From JAHRVQ01 sp963976815 (GTDB lineage Bacteria > Pseudomonadota > Gammaproteobacteria > Pseudomonadales > Azotimanducaceae): a stretch of 64,000 nt of DNA. Positions 26,428 through 33,492 of this stretch are shown here, piece after piece (the first letter of the stretch is position 1; every line of letters begins with the position of its first letter). The notes beneath the pieces were generated by a model. It ran no database searches and was not told the DNA's origin. It saw nothing but the letters and a program-made list of their open reading frames with translations. The position numbers and the translations under genes were made by a program. The stretch is from contig CAXBLU010000001.1 in NCBI GenBank assembly GCA_963976815.1, positions 558,001 to 622,000 on the forward strand, in the 5' to 3' direction.

Positions 26428-27024
26428 ATGAACATAGAGAGACGTCTGGAATCTTCAAAAGAAATTGGGGCGTGGCTCTTTCATTGTCTAGATGAAATTG
26501 AAGTTCCTAACAAGGAACGCGAAGTTATTGCTCTATCTCTATTCCAGCAATCTTTTGATATTGCAGACGCAATTGTAATTTTGCTTGAGAATAAATTACC
26601 TGGCCCCGCATTTTCGCTAGCTCGGCCTCTCCATGAATGTTTTGTTAGAGCTACTTGGATATTAAATCATGCAAGTGATGACAAAGTCGCGAAGTTCGTG
26701 AAAGGAAAGCATCCGAGATTCCCGGAAATGCTAAGAGATATCGGCGACGCACCAGAAACAGGTGGGTATTGGATAACCGAAATGACAAAGCTTAATATTG
26801 AGGCCTTTCATGATCTTACGCATGGAGGTATGGAGCACGTAATTAGAAGAATGAAAGATGATTCAATTGAACCAAATTACGCTGTTTCAGAAATCGAACA
26901 ACTACTTAGGGTGCGAAATCAATATTGTATAAATGGTGTCGTCTATTTGCTTCAACTAGTCGGAAATGAGAAAGCCTTAAGTGAACTGCGCGATAAACAA
27001 ACCGAGTGGGTTGATGCACTCTAA
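26428..27024 (+). CDS. Cassette gene: DUF5677/DUF6988-like hypothetical protein
   Basis: 198 residues, mainly helical and soluble. The pattern LARPLHECFVRATWILNH resembles proteins annotated DUF5677/DUF6988, for which no function is established; the match is by eye. First gene of array 1: the cassette starts at 26415 (TTAGAG) and ends at 27087, and the R'' box CTCTAAC overlaps the stop codon. Probably transcribed from the promoter-like sequence at 26288. No Shine-Dalgarno sequence is evident. Confidence 0.7.
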   Translation: MNIERRLESSKEIGAWLFHCLDEIEVPNKEREVIALSLFQQSFDIADAIVILLENKLPGPAFSLARPLHECFVRATWILNHASDDKVAKFVKGKHPRFPEMLRDIGDAPETGGYWITEMTKLNIEAFHDLTHGGMEHVIRRMKDDSIEPNYAVSEIEQLLRVRNQYCINGVVYLLQLVGNEKALSELRDKQTEWVDAL

Positions 27025-27093
27025 CAAATATTTCAATTCGCCCTTCGGGCTGGGACGCCAGCGGCGCTGGCGCCCATTAAATGGGTGTTGTGT
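27019..27093 (+). other. attC site 1
   Basis: R'' CTCTAAC is complementary to the GTTAGAG at the cassette start (26414-26420). The interior is palindromic (CGCCAGCGGCGCTGGCG, and CGCCC/GGGCTGGG). The R' core is GTTGTGT, with the crossover after G27087. Confidence 0.75.
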
Positions 27094-27101
27094 GTACTGA
27101 T

Positions 27102-27338
27102 ATGAAAATCAACGGGTGCATGAAAGGCAGTGAAAACTTATCTGAACTTGATTCGATTACGATCGCTTCTGATCCAGGAACTCTAAGAAAAGTCGCAGAC
27201 TTTATTTTGCAATGTGCGAAAGAGATAGAAGAAGATCCTGACGGTTGGGAGCATGAACATCTTGGAGACTACCTGGGAAATGAAGAGATCTTACTTAACT
27301 CAGACATTGTGATTTGGAATTCTAAAGATGGTGGTTAA
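27102..27338 (+). CDS. Cassette gene: small hypothetical protein (possible Imm32-like)
   Basis: 78 residues from the ATG at 27102; an upstream in-frame ATG at 27081 lies inside the attC and is rejected. Acidic and soluble. The pattern ITIASDPGTLRKVADFILQC ... EHEHLGDYL ... SDIVIWN resembles small proteins classed as Imm32-type immunity proteins, but this is a weak impression and no toxin partner is present. Second cassette of array 1 (27088-27472). Confidence 0.6.
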   Translation: MKINGCMKGSENLSELDSITIASDPGTLRKVADFILQCAKEIEEDPDGWEHEHLGDYLGNEEILLNSDIVIWNSKDGG

Positions 27339-27340
27339 TC

Positions 27341-27478
27341 CACATAACATGTTGCTCAGCCGCAACTCCGCAAGCTCCAATGCTCGGACGTACCGTTCTA
27401 TGCCTCGTTTGCAAATGGCTTAGCCATTTTGTCGCAAACGCTGCCTTCCACGGTGCGTCGCTTAACAAAGTGATAAAG
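27341..27478 (+). other. attC site 2
   Basis: R'' CACATAAC nearly complements the cassette start GTTGTGTG. A long interior hairpin is formed by GTTTGCAAATGGC / GCCATTTTGTCGCAAAC. The R' end reads GTGATAAAGG, where GTT has decayed to GAT. Confidence 0.65.
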
Positions 27479-27497
27479 GTTCAACATTAATCGAGCC

Positions 27498-27962
27498 ATG
27501 ATCAATATAATTCAAAAAATCCTAATCGGTTTGATTGCGGTGCCTTTTGTCATCGCACTAATACCTGTCTTCCTTCTTATATTCATCTACTCAATCCTAC
27601 TCAAGGTTTACATCAGGATTAGACTATGGGTCGAATGGCCCAAGGGCACATATGTTTTGTTCGCATATTCAGAAAGTGAAAACTGGTCAGACTACATCGA
27701 AGAAAATATTCTTCCCCGCATAGCTGCCCATTCCAGAGTTATCAATCGTACAATTGACCAGAATTGGAAGCAAAAGTATCGACGTGAGAAGCAAGCTATC
27801 GAATATTGGGCTAGCCTCAATATTAATCCAGTAGCAATAGTTTTTCGCGCATGGAGGCCTGCTACAGTCATCCCATTCTACGAAGCATTTCGAGACCTAA
27901 AGCACGGCAAAGAAAACGCTATAAATGCTAAGTGTAAGGAGCTTTACAGTGTGTGCCAGTAA
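27498..27962 (+). CDS. Cassette gene: hypothetical membrane protein
   Basis: 154 residues. A long hydrophobic N-terminus (about residues 5-40) makes one or two membrane helices, followed by a basic, Trp-rich soluble domain (YVLFAYSESENWSDYIEENI, NPVAIVFRAWRPATVIPFYE). Cassette 3 of array 1 (27473-28022). Function not recognised. Confidence 0.65.
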   Translation: MINIIQKILIGLIAVPFVIALIPVFLLIFIYSILLKVYIRIRLWVEWPKGTYVLFAYSESENWSDYIEENILPRIAAHSRVINRTIDQNWKQKYRREKQAIEYWASLNINPVAIVFRAWRPATVIPFYEAFRDLKHGKENAINAKCKELYSVCQ

Positions 27963-27964
27963 AC

Positions 27965-28028
27965 CCTTAACAAAATCACCCTACGGGCTGGGACGCGCTA
28001 ACGCGCGCCTGTGCTGGCGGCGTTAGAA
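27965..28028 (+). other. attC site 3
   Basis: 64 bp, a compact attC. R'' CCTTAAC, interior GCGCGCTAACGCGC-type palindrome and GGGCTGGGACGC, R' GTTAGAA with crossover after G28022. Its R'' complements the decayed start of the same cassette (ATAAAGG). Confidence 0.7.
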
Positions 28029-28032
28029 GCCA

Positions 28033-28497
28033 GTGAATCCAACGCAGATACTTGAAGCCCTCTATCAAGAATTTAGTGACGTTGAGAGGCCTGAGCACTT
28101 CACAAAGTTTGAACACTGCGAGGAATGCCGAGAACACAATGAAACTATGAGGTCTGCAAACCGCGATACGTTAACTGCATCGTTTTTAGGCTCATTTGGC
28201 TGGAATCCGCTCTCGTTCCTCACCGAGCAGGGTTTTGCGTACTTCATGCCTCGACTAATAGAATTACTACTGCAGGATGCAAAATTTGGAAGCGGAGACC
28301 CGTTTGCCGAATCGATGTTATTTCAACTATCTCCCTCAGTCAGTTTTGACCGTTTCTTAAGCTATTCGCCTCAGAAACGCCGTGCGGTCTTAGAAGCTCT
28401 GAAGTACTACAAAAATCATTCTACTCATGATCGATTTACCGGAGAGGATGTAGATAAGGCAATTCAATATTGGCAGCTAAAACCAAGAGGCATCTAA
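28033..28497 (+). CDS. Cassette gene: DUF6714-like hypothetical protein
   Basis: 154 residues, GTG start 11 bp after the cassette boundary. Soluble. Features such as FEHCEECREHNETM and GWNPLSFLTEQGFAYFMPRL suggest a family annotated DUF6714; function unknown and the match is by eye. Cassette 4, whose R'' GGCATCTAAC complements its own start GTTAGAAGCC over nearly ten bases, strong support for the cassette boundaries. Confidence 0.68.
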   Translation: MNPTQILEALYQEFSDVERPEHFTKFEHCEECREHNETMRSANRDTLTASFLGSFGWNPLSFLTEQGFAYFMPRLIELLLQDAKFGSGDPFAESMLFQLSPSVSFDRFLSYSPQKRRAVLEALKYYKNHSTHDRFTGEDVDKAIQYWQLKPRGI

Positions 28498-28601
28498 CAT
28501 GTACTTCAAGTCGCGGTTGCAGCGCTCGGACCGAGCCGGTTATCACTTGGCTTGCATACGCAACCCACGCGCCAACTGGTTCGGCTGCTAAAGTAGGCGT
28601 T
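28492..28601 (+). other. attC site 4, interrupted at its R' core by a small element
   Basis: R'' ATCTAAC fits RYYYAAC exactly. The interior contains paired GTTGC/GCAAC and CGGACCGAGCCGGTT blocks. The R' core GGCGTT is cut: a ~177-bp element follows, and the expected continuation of the core (GTTATTTCGC) appears on its far side at 28779. Confidence 0.72.
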
Positions 28602-28778
28602 GGGGCTGTAGAAAAACTGTTGTTAAGTCGTTAGCATAAATCTTCGCGCGTCGTACCGTGAATTTCAGAGTACAGAGTGAGGTTAAACCAAGTGGGATTC
28701 AAGTGAGAGCGCTATTCAGAGAGAATAAATTCGGTCAATTTAGGCTCTTGGCTTTCCCAAGGGTTTTCCTACAGCCTC
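28602..28778. mobile_element. MITE-like element inserted in an attC core
   Basis: Terminal inverted repeats: left GGGGCTGTAGAAAAAC, right TTTTCCTACAGCCTC (reverse complement GAGGCTGTAGGAAAA). Flanked by CGTT on both sides (GG-CGTT before, CGTT-ATTTCGC after), consistent with a 4-bp target duplication. It has no coding capacity. The same terminus, GGCTGTAGAAAAA, begins the IS1182-type remnant at 30079, so this is probably a non-autonomous derivative of that family. Internal blocks AAGTCGTTAGCA and GGATTCAAGTGAGA recur at 33320-33410. Confidence 0.65.
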
Positions 28779-28805
28779 GTTATTTCGCTCTTTCATCTTG
28801 ATCGA

Positions 28806-28827
28806 AAGTTATCATATATGTTAACTT
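28806..28827 (+). promoter_or_regulatory. Palindromic operator candidate of the toxin-antitoxin pair
   Basis: AAGTTATCATATATGTTAAC followed by TT is a near-perfect 22-bp palindrome (arms AAGTTA/TAACTT, centre ATATAT) ending 6 bp before the toxin start. Autoregulatory operators of HigA-type antitoxins have this form and position. It also overlaps A+T-rich -10-like sequences. Confidence 0.5.
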
Positions 28828-28833
28828 ACAACA

Positions 28834-29160
28834 ATGAAATGGAAGGTCACTTTCTTTAATGAGCGCGTAGAAAAAGATACTTTGGGCTTCCCGGCTGGGA
28901 TCTTGGCAAATCTCCTCCACATTCTGGAATTGATAGAAGAGTTTGGTCCGAACCTAGGCAAGCCGCACACCGCTCCCATGAAAGATGGTCTATTTGAGAT
29001 TCGCGCTAAGGGAAAGGAAGGCATTGGGCGGTCTCTTTTCTGTACGCAGTCCGGGAAAGAAATTGTGATACTCCACTCATTCATTAAGAAGTCTCAGAAA
29101 ACGCCTCAAAAACAATTGGATAAAGCTCGCAAGAGGCTCAAGGATCTAAACGATGGCTAG
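28834..29160 (+). CDS. RelE/HigB-like toxin (phage Gp49-like family)
   Basis: 108 residues. FEIRAKGKEGIGRSLFCTQS and EIVILHSFIKKSQKTPQKQL are characteristic of Gp49-like/HigB toxins, whose members cleave translated mRNA at the ribosome; the last part (KKSQKTP..QL..A..R) is the family signature. The toxin precedes the antitoxin, the reversed HigBA order, and overlaps it by 8 bp. Carried as its own promoter-bearing cassette (28780-29575), as toxin-antitoxin cassettes often are in large integrons. Confidence 0.88.
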   Translation: MKWKVTFFNERVEKDTLGFPAGILANLLHILELIEEFGPNLGKPHTAPMKDGLFEIRAKGKEGIGRSLFCTQSGKEIVILHSFIKKSQKTPQKQLDKARKRLKDLNDG

Positions 29161-29455
29161 ACCGACACTAAAATCATTCAAGAAAAAAGCACTGGATAAA
29201 CCAGGGGTTAAGGCAGCTTACGATGAACTGGAGCCCGCATACATTCTGCGAAAGAAGCTTATTGAAATTCGACAGAAGGCGGGACTCACTCAGGAAGAAT
29301 TGGCTGCAAGATTAAAGACGAGCAAGAGCAACATCTCTAGACTAGAGAGCGTGAACTCAAACATATCTCCTAAGCTTTCAACTATTACAGATTACGCGAA
29401 GGCAACGGGATACAAACTCAGAATTGACTTTGTAAAAGAGCGTGGCGCGAAATAA
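29153..29455 (+). CDS. XRE-family HTH antitoxin (HigA-like)
   Basis: 100 residues. The N-terminal part probably contacts the toxin. Residues about 36-90 are an HTH_3 domain (KLIEIRQKAGLTQEELAARL, TSKSNISRLES, then SPKLSTITDYAKATGYKLRI). It should neutralise the upstream Gp49-like toxin and repress the operon through the palindrome at 28806. The stop codon region overlaps the R'' box of the following attC (GAAATAAC). Confidence 0.9.
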   Translation: MARPTLKSFKKKALDKPGVKAAYDELEPAYILRKKLIEIRQKAGLTQEELAARLKTSKSNISRLESVNSNISPKLSTITDYAKATGYKLRIDFVKERGAK

Positions 29456-29581
29456 CTTTTCGTTCAAGCTGGTCGCATACGCTCCCTCGGCCGCGCCACT
29501 CCAAGCCCCGGTTGCGATTGGCTTCGCCATTTTATCGCAACCATGTCTTTCCGTGTCACGCCACTTAACGAAGTGTTATGT
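29450..29581 (+). other. attC site 5 (toxin-antitoxin cassette)
   Basis: R'' GCGAAATAAC is the reverse complement of the cassette start GTTATTTCGC at 28779-28788, a ten-base match that confirms the cassette limits. The interior hairpin is GGTTGCGATTGGC-TTC-GCCATTTTATCGCAACC. R' GTTATGT, crossover after G29575. Confidence 0.82.
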
Positions 29582-29603
29582 TTTCACTCTCTGTCTGGGC
29601 ATC

Positions 29604-30017
29604 ATGCTCACGCTCCACCCGCTATCTGCCGTTGCAGATGAATGGCTGCAAGGAGGTTGGATATCTGATGGATCGAGTTCACTTCGTTTTAGCATCTCAA
29701 AAAATGGTGTTGATGTCAGCGAAGAACAAGGTAGACAAATCGAAGAAATATTCGGGAAAATCGCCTGGATATTTGGCGATCACGGCAATTTTGAAGTAAT
29801 CGCGACTGAGCCCTGGGGGAATCTGAAGTCCACCTACTCAGTAGTCCCGAAATCCGATGGTAACTTTAAGCTGACTCTTATCTCAAAAACAACCGATCTC
29901 AAAGAGACTTACTTAATTGAAAAAATCGATACTGGTTTTTGCGCTATACCCACACCAAAGAGAGAGGATGTAGGCGCTACTATCCTTATTGAATGCTTTA
30001 AACCTGTCGGAAAATAA
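29604..30017 (+). CDS. Cassette gene: putative exported hypothetical protein
   Basis: About 137 residues from the ATG at 29604. The frame is open further upstream, but that part lies inside attC 5. The N-terminus (IMLTLHPLSAVADEW, preceded by CYVFTLCLG if translation starts earlier) looks like a signal peptide ending at AVA-DEW. The mature part is a small beta-rich domain (GGWISDGSSSLRFSISKNGV) with two cysteines. Function unknown. Cassette 6 (29576 to about 30074). Confidence 0.6.
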   Translation: MLTLHPLSAVADEWLQGGWISDGSSSLRFSISKNGVDVSEEQGRQIEEIFGKIAWIFGDHGNFEVIATEPWGNLKSTYSVVPKSDGNFKLTLISKTTDLKETYLIEKIDTGFCAIPTPKREDVGATILIECFKPVGK

Positions 30018-30076
30018 CATGGGCTTCAAGTCGCGCCTTCGGCGCTCGGACGCATCGTTCCGCTTAAGCCGGTGTT
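30011..30076 (+). other. attC site 6, interrupted at its R' core
   Basis: R'' AAAATAAC complements the cassette start GTTATGTT with one mismatch. The interior GTCGCGCC-TTC-GGCGCTCGGACG is followed by CTTAAGCCGGTGTT. Immediately after GTT the IS terminus (CT)GGCTGTAGAAAAA begins, so the rest of the core has been displaced by an insertion. Confidence 0.65.
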
Positions 30077-30676
30077 CTGGCTGTAGAAAAAACCCCTAAA
30101 CACCGCCCCTTATCTACAAGGTTAGCCATGAACCTGCGAGTAATCATCATGGCACGATACACCCATCATTCAATTGATCATAACACCATGGTCGTGATTA
30201 ATTTCCACGATCGCCTGCAGCCAGGGACGTTCGAGTACACTCTGAACCTGTTGTTTAACTCACATCGATCTTCCCTACTTCGATGAGATCTATGCCAACG
30301 ATGAAACTTGCCGTCCTGCTTACGATCCTGCGATTCTGCTCAAGATCATTCTGTTTGCTTATTACAAAGGTGTAACCTCTTGTCATGAAATTGAGTGGAG
30401 TTGTGCCAACAACATCACGTTTATGGCATTGGCTTGTCAGGCAGTGCCCCATTGGACCACGATCCCAGCCTTCGTCAACAGTCAAGGTGACGAGGTCACC
30501 CGTTTGTTTGAGTCAGTGCTGTTGATCTGTGATCAGCAAGGGTTATTGGGTCATGAGTAATCGAACCAGTGTTTGGCAATCTGGAACACAACAAAGGCTT
30601 AAGACGCTTCTCTCTTCGAAGCCAAAGAAAGGCCAACACACAATGGCTCTATTGTCTGTTATTGAACCTTGAATAG
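30077..30676 (+). mobile_element. Decayed IS1182-family element with frameshifted, internally deleted transposase
   Basis: Left terminus GGCTGTAGAAAAAACCCC at 30079. The transposase starts at ATG 30149: MARYTHHSIDHNTMVVINFH, then RLQPGTFEYTLNLLFN, a one-base frameshift, DLPYFDEIYANDETCRPAYD, PAILLKIILFAYYKGVTS, to LLICDQQGLLGHE and a stop at 30558-30560. The C-terminal block then resumes (IEPVFGNLEHNKGLRRFSLR ... TQWLYCLLLNLE, stop 30674-30676). The whole catalytic middle is deleted and no right-hand inverted repeat was found. IS1182/DUF772-type assignment is from these conserved blocks. Confidence 0.85.
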
Positions 30677-30824
30677 CTCCACCGCTATGGACAGATCGCG
30701 GCATAGTGGTAAATTGTGCTTTAACGAACGACGAGCAGAGACAAATGACAATGTTGTTGGTCGAAAATCAGACAAGGACTTTTTGGTTTTTTTTACCGCT
30801 ACGTTATATCTCTGGATGGAACCT

Positions 30825-31295
30825 ATGAACATAAATTGGGATGCAATCGCCACGATCGCAGAGCTAGTTGGTGCTATCGCCGTTGTTGCGACTCTCATCT
30901 ACTTCTCACGTCAGATACGGAGTTTGGCTTCTGATTCCTACGCGAACAGCGTCACACTCGTGGAGGAAAGTGAACGTGAGCTCCAGCGGTTATATATCGA
31001 TCATGCCGCTCTGATCGTAAAATCAAACGGAGATGAACCTCTCACCGAAGAAGAAAAGTTCGTTTTGAGAGAATTATATACTTCGACTCAGGGTTCCTAT
31101 TTCTTCGCTTTCATTCGAGCCAGAGTGTATGAACGAGATGGAGAAAATTCAATCAGAACATTCGTCAAGGTATTGCGTCGATATCCAGCATTTATGGGCC
31201 TCTATCATGAAAGTGAGATACGTGAGAACACGAGGCCACGCGCAAAGACCTTTGTATCATTGGTAGATAAGGAGCTGGAATCAAGTGGAACATAA
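30825..31295 (+). CDS. Cassette gene: one-TM protein, paralogue 1 of 4
   Basis: 156 residues from the ATG at 30825; the longer open frame upstream crosses cassette boundary and IS debris. N-terminus MNINWDAIATIAELVGAIAV, then VATLIYFSRQIRS: a short polar segment, one membrane helix and the conserved Q-I-R exit, followed by a helical cytoplasmic domain. Same plan as the next three cassette genes, a family common as unannotated proteins in marine gammaproteobacteria. Its cassette starts at the GTTATAT core at 30803; the R'' ACATAAC overlaps the stop. Function unknown. The preceding 30677-30803 may hold the tail of an older attC (CTTTAAC at 30719) but is too degraded to call. Confidence 0.68.
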   Translation: MNINWDAIATIAELVGAIAVVATLIYFSRQIRSLASDSYANSVTLVEESERELQRLYIDHAALIVKSNGDEPLTEEEKFVLRELYTSTQGSYFFAFIRARVYERDGENSIRTFVKVLRRYPAFMGLYHESEIRENTRPRAKTFVSLVDKELESSGT

Positions 31296-31366
31296 CAATG
31301 TGGGTCCGCTTAGACGTTTTTTCAGAGATAACGAGGGAGGCGCATAACATGATTTTTATGCATCAG
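31290..31366 (+). other. attC-like site 7 (degenerate)
   Basis: R'' ACATAAC overlaps the stop of paralogue 1 and complements that cassette's GTTATAT start with one mismatch. The interior GCGCATAACATG and the end TTTTTATGC are irregular, so the R' core is uncertain. Confidence 0.4.
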
Positions 31367-31379
31367 GATGGTTGAGGTG

Positions 31380-31928
31380 ATGAACTGGGATGCTCTTGGA
31401 GCAATTGCAGAAACCTTCGGTGCTCTCGCTGTTGTTGCAACACTCTTGTATCTCAGTTTGCAAATTCGACAGAATTCAAAGGTCTTGACGCTGAATGAAA
31501 AGGCATTCACTGCGCAGGAGAATAGGGAAGCATTCAATGCACTTACTGCTCTCAACGTAAACACGATGAACTCTACCTGGTATTGGCCAGTCTTCGAGAA
31601 ATTGGTAGATGCACTTCCACCCGGAAAAGTGCTACTCATTGCTCATGCGGTTCAAGATACACGCACTGAAGATTGGGCGCATGCGCTAGAACAGTTAACC
31701 TTTGAAGAGCGAGGGCGTTTTTTCTTTTCGAATTTGACACAGTGGAACAATTGCCAAAACCTTTTCTTCCAGCAAACACTTAGCGGGTCTAGTGGAGCCG
31801 GGCTTCGAAGAGTGAAATGGCTAATTGATGTTCAAGTGACAAAATGGAATGCGCTTGGTATTCCTCTCACGGGCAACTCTGAATTTCACCGTTACTGCGA
31901 AAACTCGCTGAAGGAAGCTGATGCATAA
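31380..31928 (+). CDS. Cassette gene: one-TM protein, paralogue 2 of 4
   Basis: 182 residues from ATG 31380, preceded by GGTTGAGGTG. N-terminus MNWDALGAIAETFGALAVVA, TLLYLSLQIRQNSK, nearly the same as paralogue 4 and related to 1 and 3. The cytoplasmic part is helical with several Trp residues (STWYWPVFEKLVDALPPG) and no catalytic motif. Bounded by attC-like sites, it forms its own cassette. Function unknown. Confidence 0.7.
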   Translation: MNWDALGAIAETFGALAVVATLLYLSLQIRQNSKVLTLNEKAFTAQENREAFNALTALNVNTMNSTWYWPVFEKLVDALPPGKVLLIAHAVQDTRTEDWAHALEQLTFEERGRFFFSNLTQWNNCQNLFFQQTLSGSSGAGLRRVKWLIDVQVTKWNALGIPLTGNSEFHRYCENSLKEADA

Positions 31929-32091
31929 TATGATACTGAATTCGTTGCGTTCCCAACGGTCATGTCACTCGGGAAAATCATCGGAATGCCGAACCGTCGG
32001 TGCGCCGAACCGTCGGGGCGCAGAACCCTACTTCCCAAATGTGGATCACTTTTGGGTCCTCGGCGATCGGCTGCTTTACAGGTTGTTGTAC
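31922..32091 (+). other. attC-like site 8 (long)
   Basis: R'' GCATAAT (decayed), R' GTTGTAC at 32085-32091. The right half (CCCAAATGTGGATCACTTTT, then GGCGATCGGCTGCTTTA) is clearly homologous to the attC at 32607-32720. It contains a direct repeat of CGCCGAACCGTCGG-type sequence at about 31990-32025, which makes it longer than usual (~170 bp). Confidence 0.6.
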
Positions 32092-32108
32092 GCTTTTGGG
32101 GTACCACG

Positions 32109-32612
32109 ATGACTCTTGAAGACCTGGGTAACCTTGGTGATTTTTTTGGAGCAATAGGTGTCATAGCGACATTGATCTATCTTGCCGTTCAGATACGGCA
32201 GGGGTCAGTTCAAACGGCAATGAACACGAAAGCAATTCATGCCACAGCCTTTCAGAATCTAATCGACCATCATGCAAACCTTCAGATGCAGCTCATGATT
32301 CATCCAGTGTTGCGAAATGCGACAAACAAAGCTCGATCGCTCAGCCCAGAAAGTCTTTCCGAAGACGAAACTCAATTGTACGGAATGTTCACAACTAATC
32401 AGCTGCGCTCGTTTTACAACGCATTTGTCCTCTATTCGGAGGGATTGATCAAAGAAGAGCAATGGAAGAGTTTCAGCCCCAACCTTTCTCGCGTTGCTTC
32501 CTCTCGGGCTTTCCCCGAGTTCTGGTCGAGGATTAAGCATGGTTACCCGAAAAAATTCCAGGCTGTTGTAGACTCAAAGATCCAAGTCGGAAATGAAACG
32601 AGCGAGGTATAA
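32109..32612 (+). CDS. Cassette gene: one-TM protein, paralogue 3 of 4
   Basis: 167 residues from the ATG at 32109; the longer frame upstream lies in attC 8. N-terminus MTLEDLGNLGDFFGAIGVIA, TLIYLAVQIRQGSV, with the same membrane helix and Q-I-R exit as its neighbours, then a helical domain (NTKAIHATAFQNLIDHHANL). Cassette 32086-32714; the R'' GTATAAC overlaps its stop and complements the start GTTGTAC with one mismatch. Function unknown. Confidence 0.7.
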   Translation: MTLEDLGNLGDFFGAIGVIATLIYLAVQIRQGSVQTAMNTKAIHATAFQNLIDHHANLQMQLMIHPVLRNATNKARSLSPESLSEDETQLYGMFTTNQLRSFYNAFVLYSEGLIKEEQWKSFSPNLSRVASSRAFPEFWSRIKHGYPKKFQAVVDSKIQVGNETSEV

Positions 32613-32720
32613 CATGCTGTCGAAGTCGCTTATTACATTCGCTCGGCCAAAGCACCTTCGATCAAAATGTGAATCACATTTTGATCCTCTGCGACTTGGC
32701 TGCTTATCATGGCGTTATAC
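32607..32720 (+). other. attC site 9 (best preserved)
   Basis: R'' GTATAAC (32607-32613) and R' GTTATAC (32714-32720) are exact reverse complements. L''/L' pair as GAAGTCGC/GCGACTTGG with the typical unpaired base. The central stem is GATCAAAATGTGAATCACAT then TTTGATC. This 114-bp site has all the expected attC features. Confidence 0.88.
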
Positions 32721-32738
32721 GTCTCGGAGACATCGGGT

Positions 32739-33212
32739 ATGAATTGGGATGCACTAGGAGCGATTAGTGAGTTTCTTGGCGCGCTTGCTGTTTTGGCTAC
32801 ACTTCTCTATTTGGCTGTTCAGGTTCGCCACTCCAGACTCCAGCTCGAAAAGAATGAAAAGATTGCGCTCGGACAAATCTATCAATCACGGTCCGATATG
32901 CTTGTAAATCAGATTATTCCGTTGCTTGATCCAAATCGCTACGCTGACGCACAGCTGAAACTCGATAATGAGGGGTACGACTCTCTAACGAACATTGAAA
33001 AGACCATTATCAAAGCATCCTTTCAGGCTCACGTGATTCAACAAGACTGTGCTCTCAGACAGGCGGAACTGGGTCTGATTGACGAAGAACTTGAGTCCTT
33101 GATTCGCGTGATGATCGCGCGGCGGATGCCACTGTGGAAGAAGGCTGGAGTTAGAATACATCCTCGCGTTATGAGGCAATACAAACCAGAGTTAGCTGGG
33201 GGCGACGCATAA
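32739..33212 (+). CDS. Cassette gene: one-TM protein, paralogue 4 of 4
   Basis: 157 residues from the ATG at 32739. N-terminus MNWDALGAISEFLGALAVLA, TLLYLAVQVRHSRLQ, very close to paralogue 2, then a helical domain ending in a basic stretch (IHPRVMRQYKPELAGGDA). Last clear cassette of array 1 (32715-33294); the R'' GCATAAC overlaps its stop and is one mismatch from complementary to its start GTTATAC. Function unknown. Confidence 0.7.
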   Translation: MNWDALGAISEFLGALAVLATLLYLAVQVRHSRLQLEKNEKIALGQIYQSRSDMLVNQIIPLLDPNRYADAQLKLDNEGYDSLTNIEKTIIKASFQAHVIQQDCALRQAELGLIDEELESLIRVMIARRMPLWKKAGVRIHPRVMRQYKPELAGGDA

Positions 33213-33300
33213 CAAGGCATTCGGTTCGCGCATTCGTACCTCACGCACTGTGGCGCTATGCAGCTTGGCTGCTTCGCAGCCCATCAACGCGGCGTTGAGG
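33207..33300 (+). other. attC site 10 (end of array 1)
   Basis: R'' GCATAAC, interior hairpin ATGCAGCTTGGCTGC / GCAGCCCAT, R' GTTGAGG at 33294-33300. No further attC is found downstream before the chromosomal ASCH-HAD genes. Confidence 0.75.
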
Positions 33301-33437
33301 TTGCCAAAACCATTGTGAAGTCGTTAGCAAAAAGTACAAGGTGTTCTACAGTAAATACTGGGCATCAAAGCATGATCGAAACATGTCGGATTCAAGTGAG
33401 AAGGCAATACACTACCTAGCTCCGCTTATTAACGCTT
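33297..33437 (+). other. Non-coding segment related to the MITE-like element
   Basis: Begins at the attC 10 core and shares AAGTCGTTAGCA(A)AAA and GGATTCAAGTGAGA blocks, in the same order and spacing, with 28602-28778. It lacks clear GGCTGTAG termini (it starts GAGGTTGCCAAAACC). It has no open frame and is probably a decayed copy of the same element. Confidence 0.45.
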
Positions 33438-33466
33438 TTGTTTTGGACACTCGTAGTTGCTAGCAT
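33438..33466 (+). promoter_or_regulatory. Candidate promoter of the ASCH-HAD-GNAT operon (third copy of the leader core)
   Basis: TTGTTT, 17-bp spacer, TGC-TAGCAT, matching the promoter-like part of leader A (shared ACGCTTTTGTTTT and GTTGCTAGCATG-type blocks from about 33432 to 33470). A ribosome binding site-like GAGAGTCA lies before the next ATG. The rest of the attI-like leader is absent. Confidence 0.5.
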
Positions 33467-33492
33467 GACTCCAGAATAAGAGAGTCACAAAC

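Noticed and set aside
30255..30485. 76-codon - strand frame within the IS1182 remnant
   Set aside because: Antisense of the decayed transposase.
31962..32108. N-terminal extension of the third paralogue (start at 31962) and similar long starts at 30669, 32709 and 29442
   Set aside because: These extensions run through attC sites or IS debris; the conserved protein starts later at an ATG matching the paralogues.
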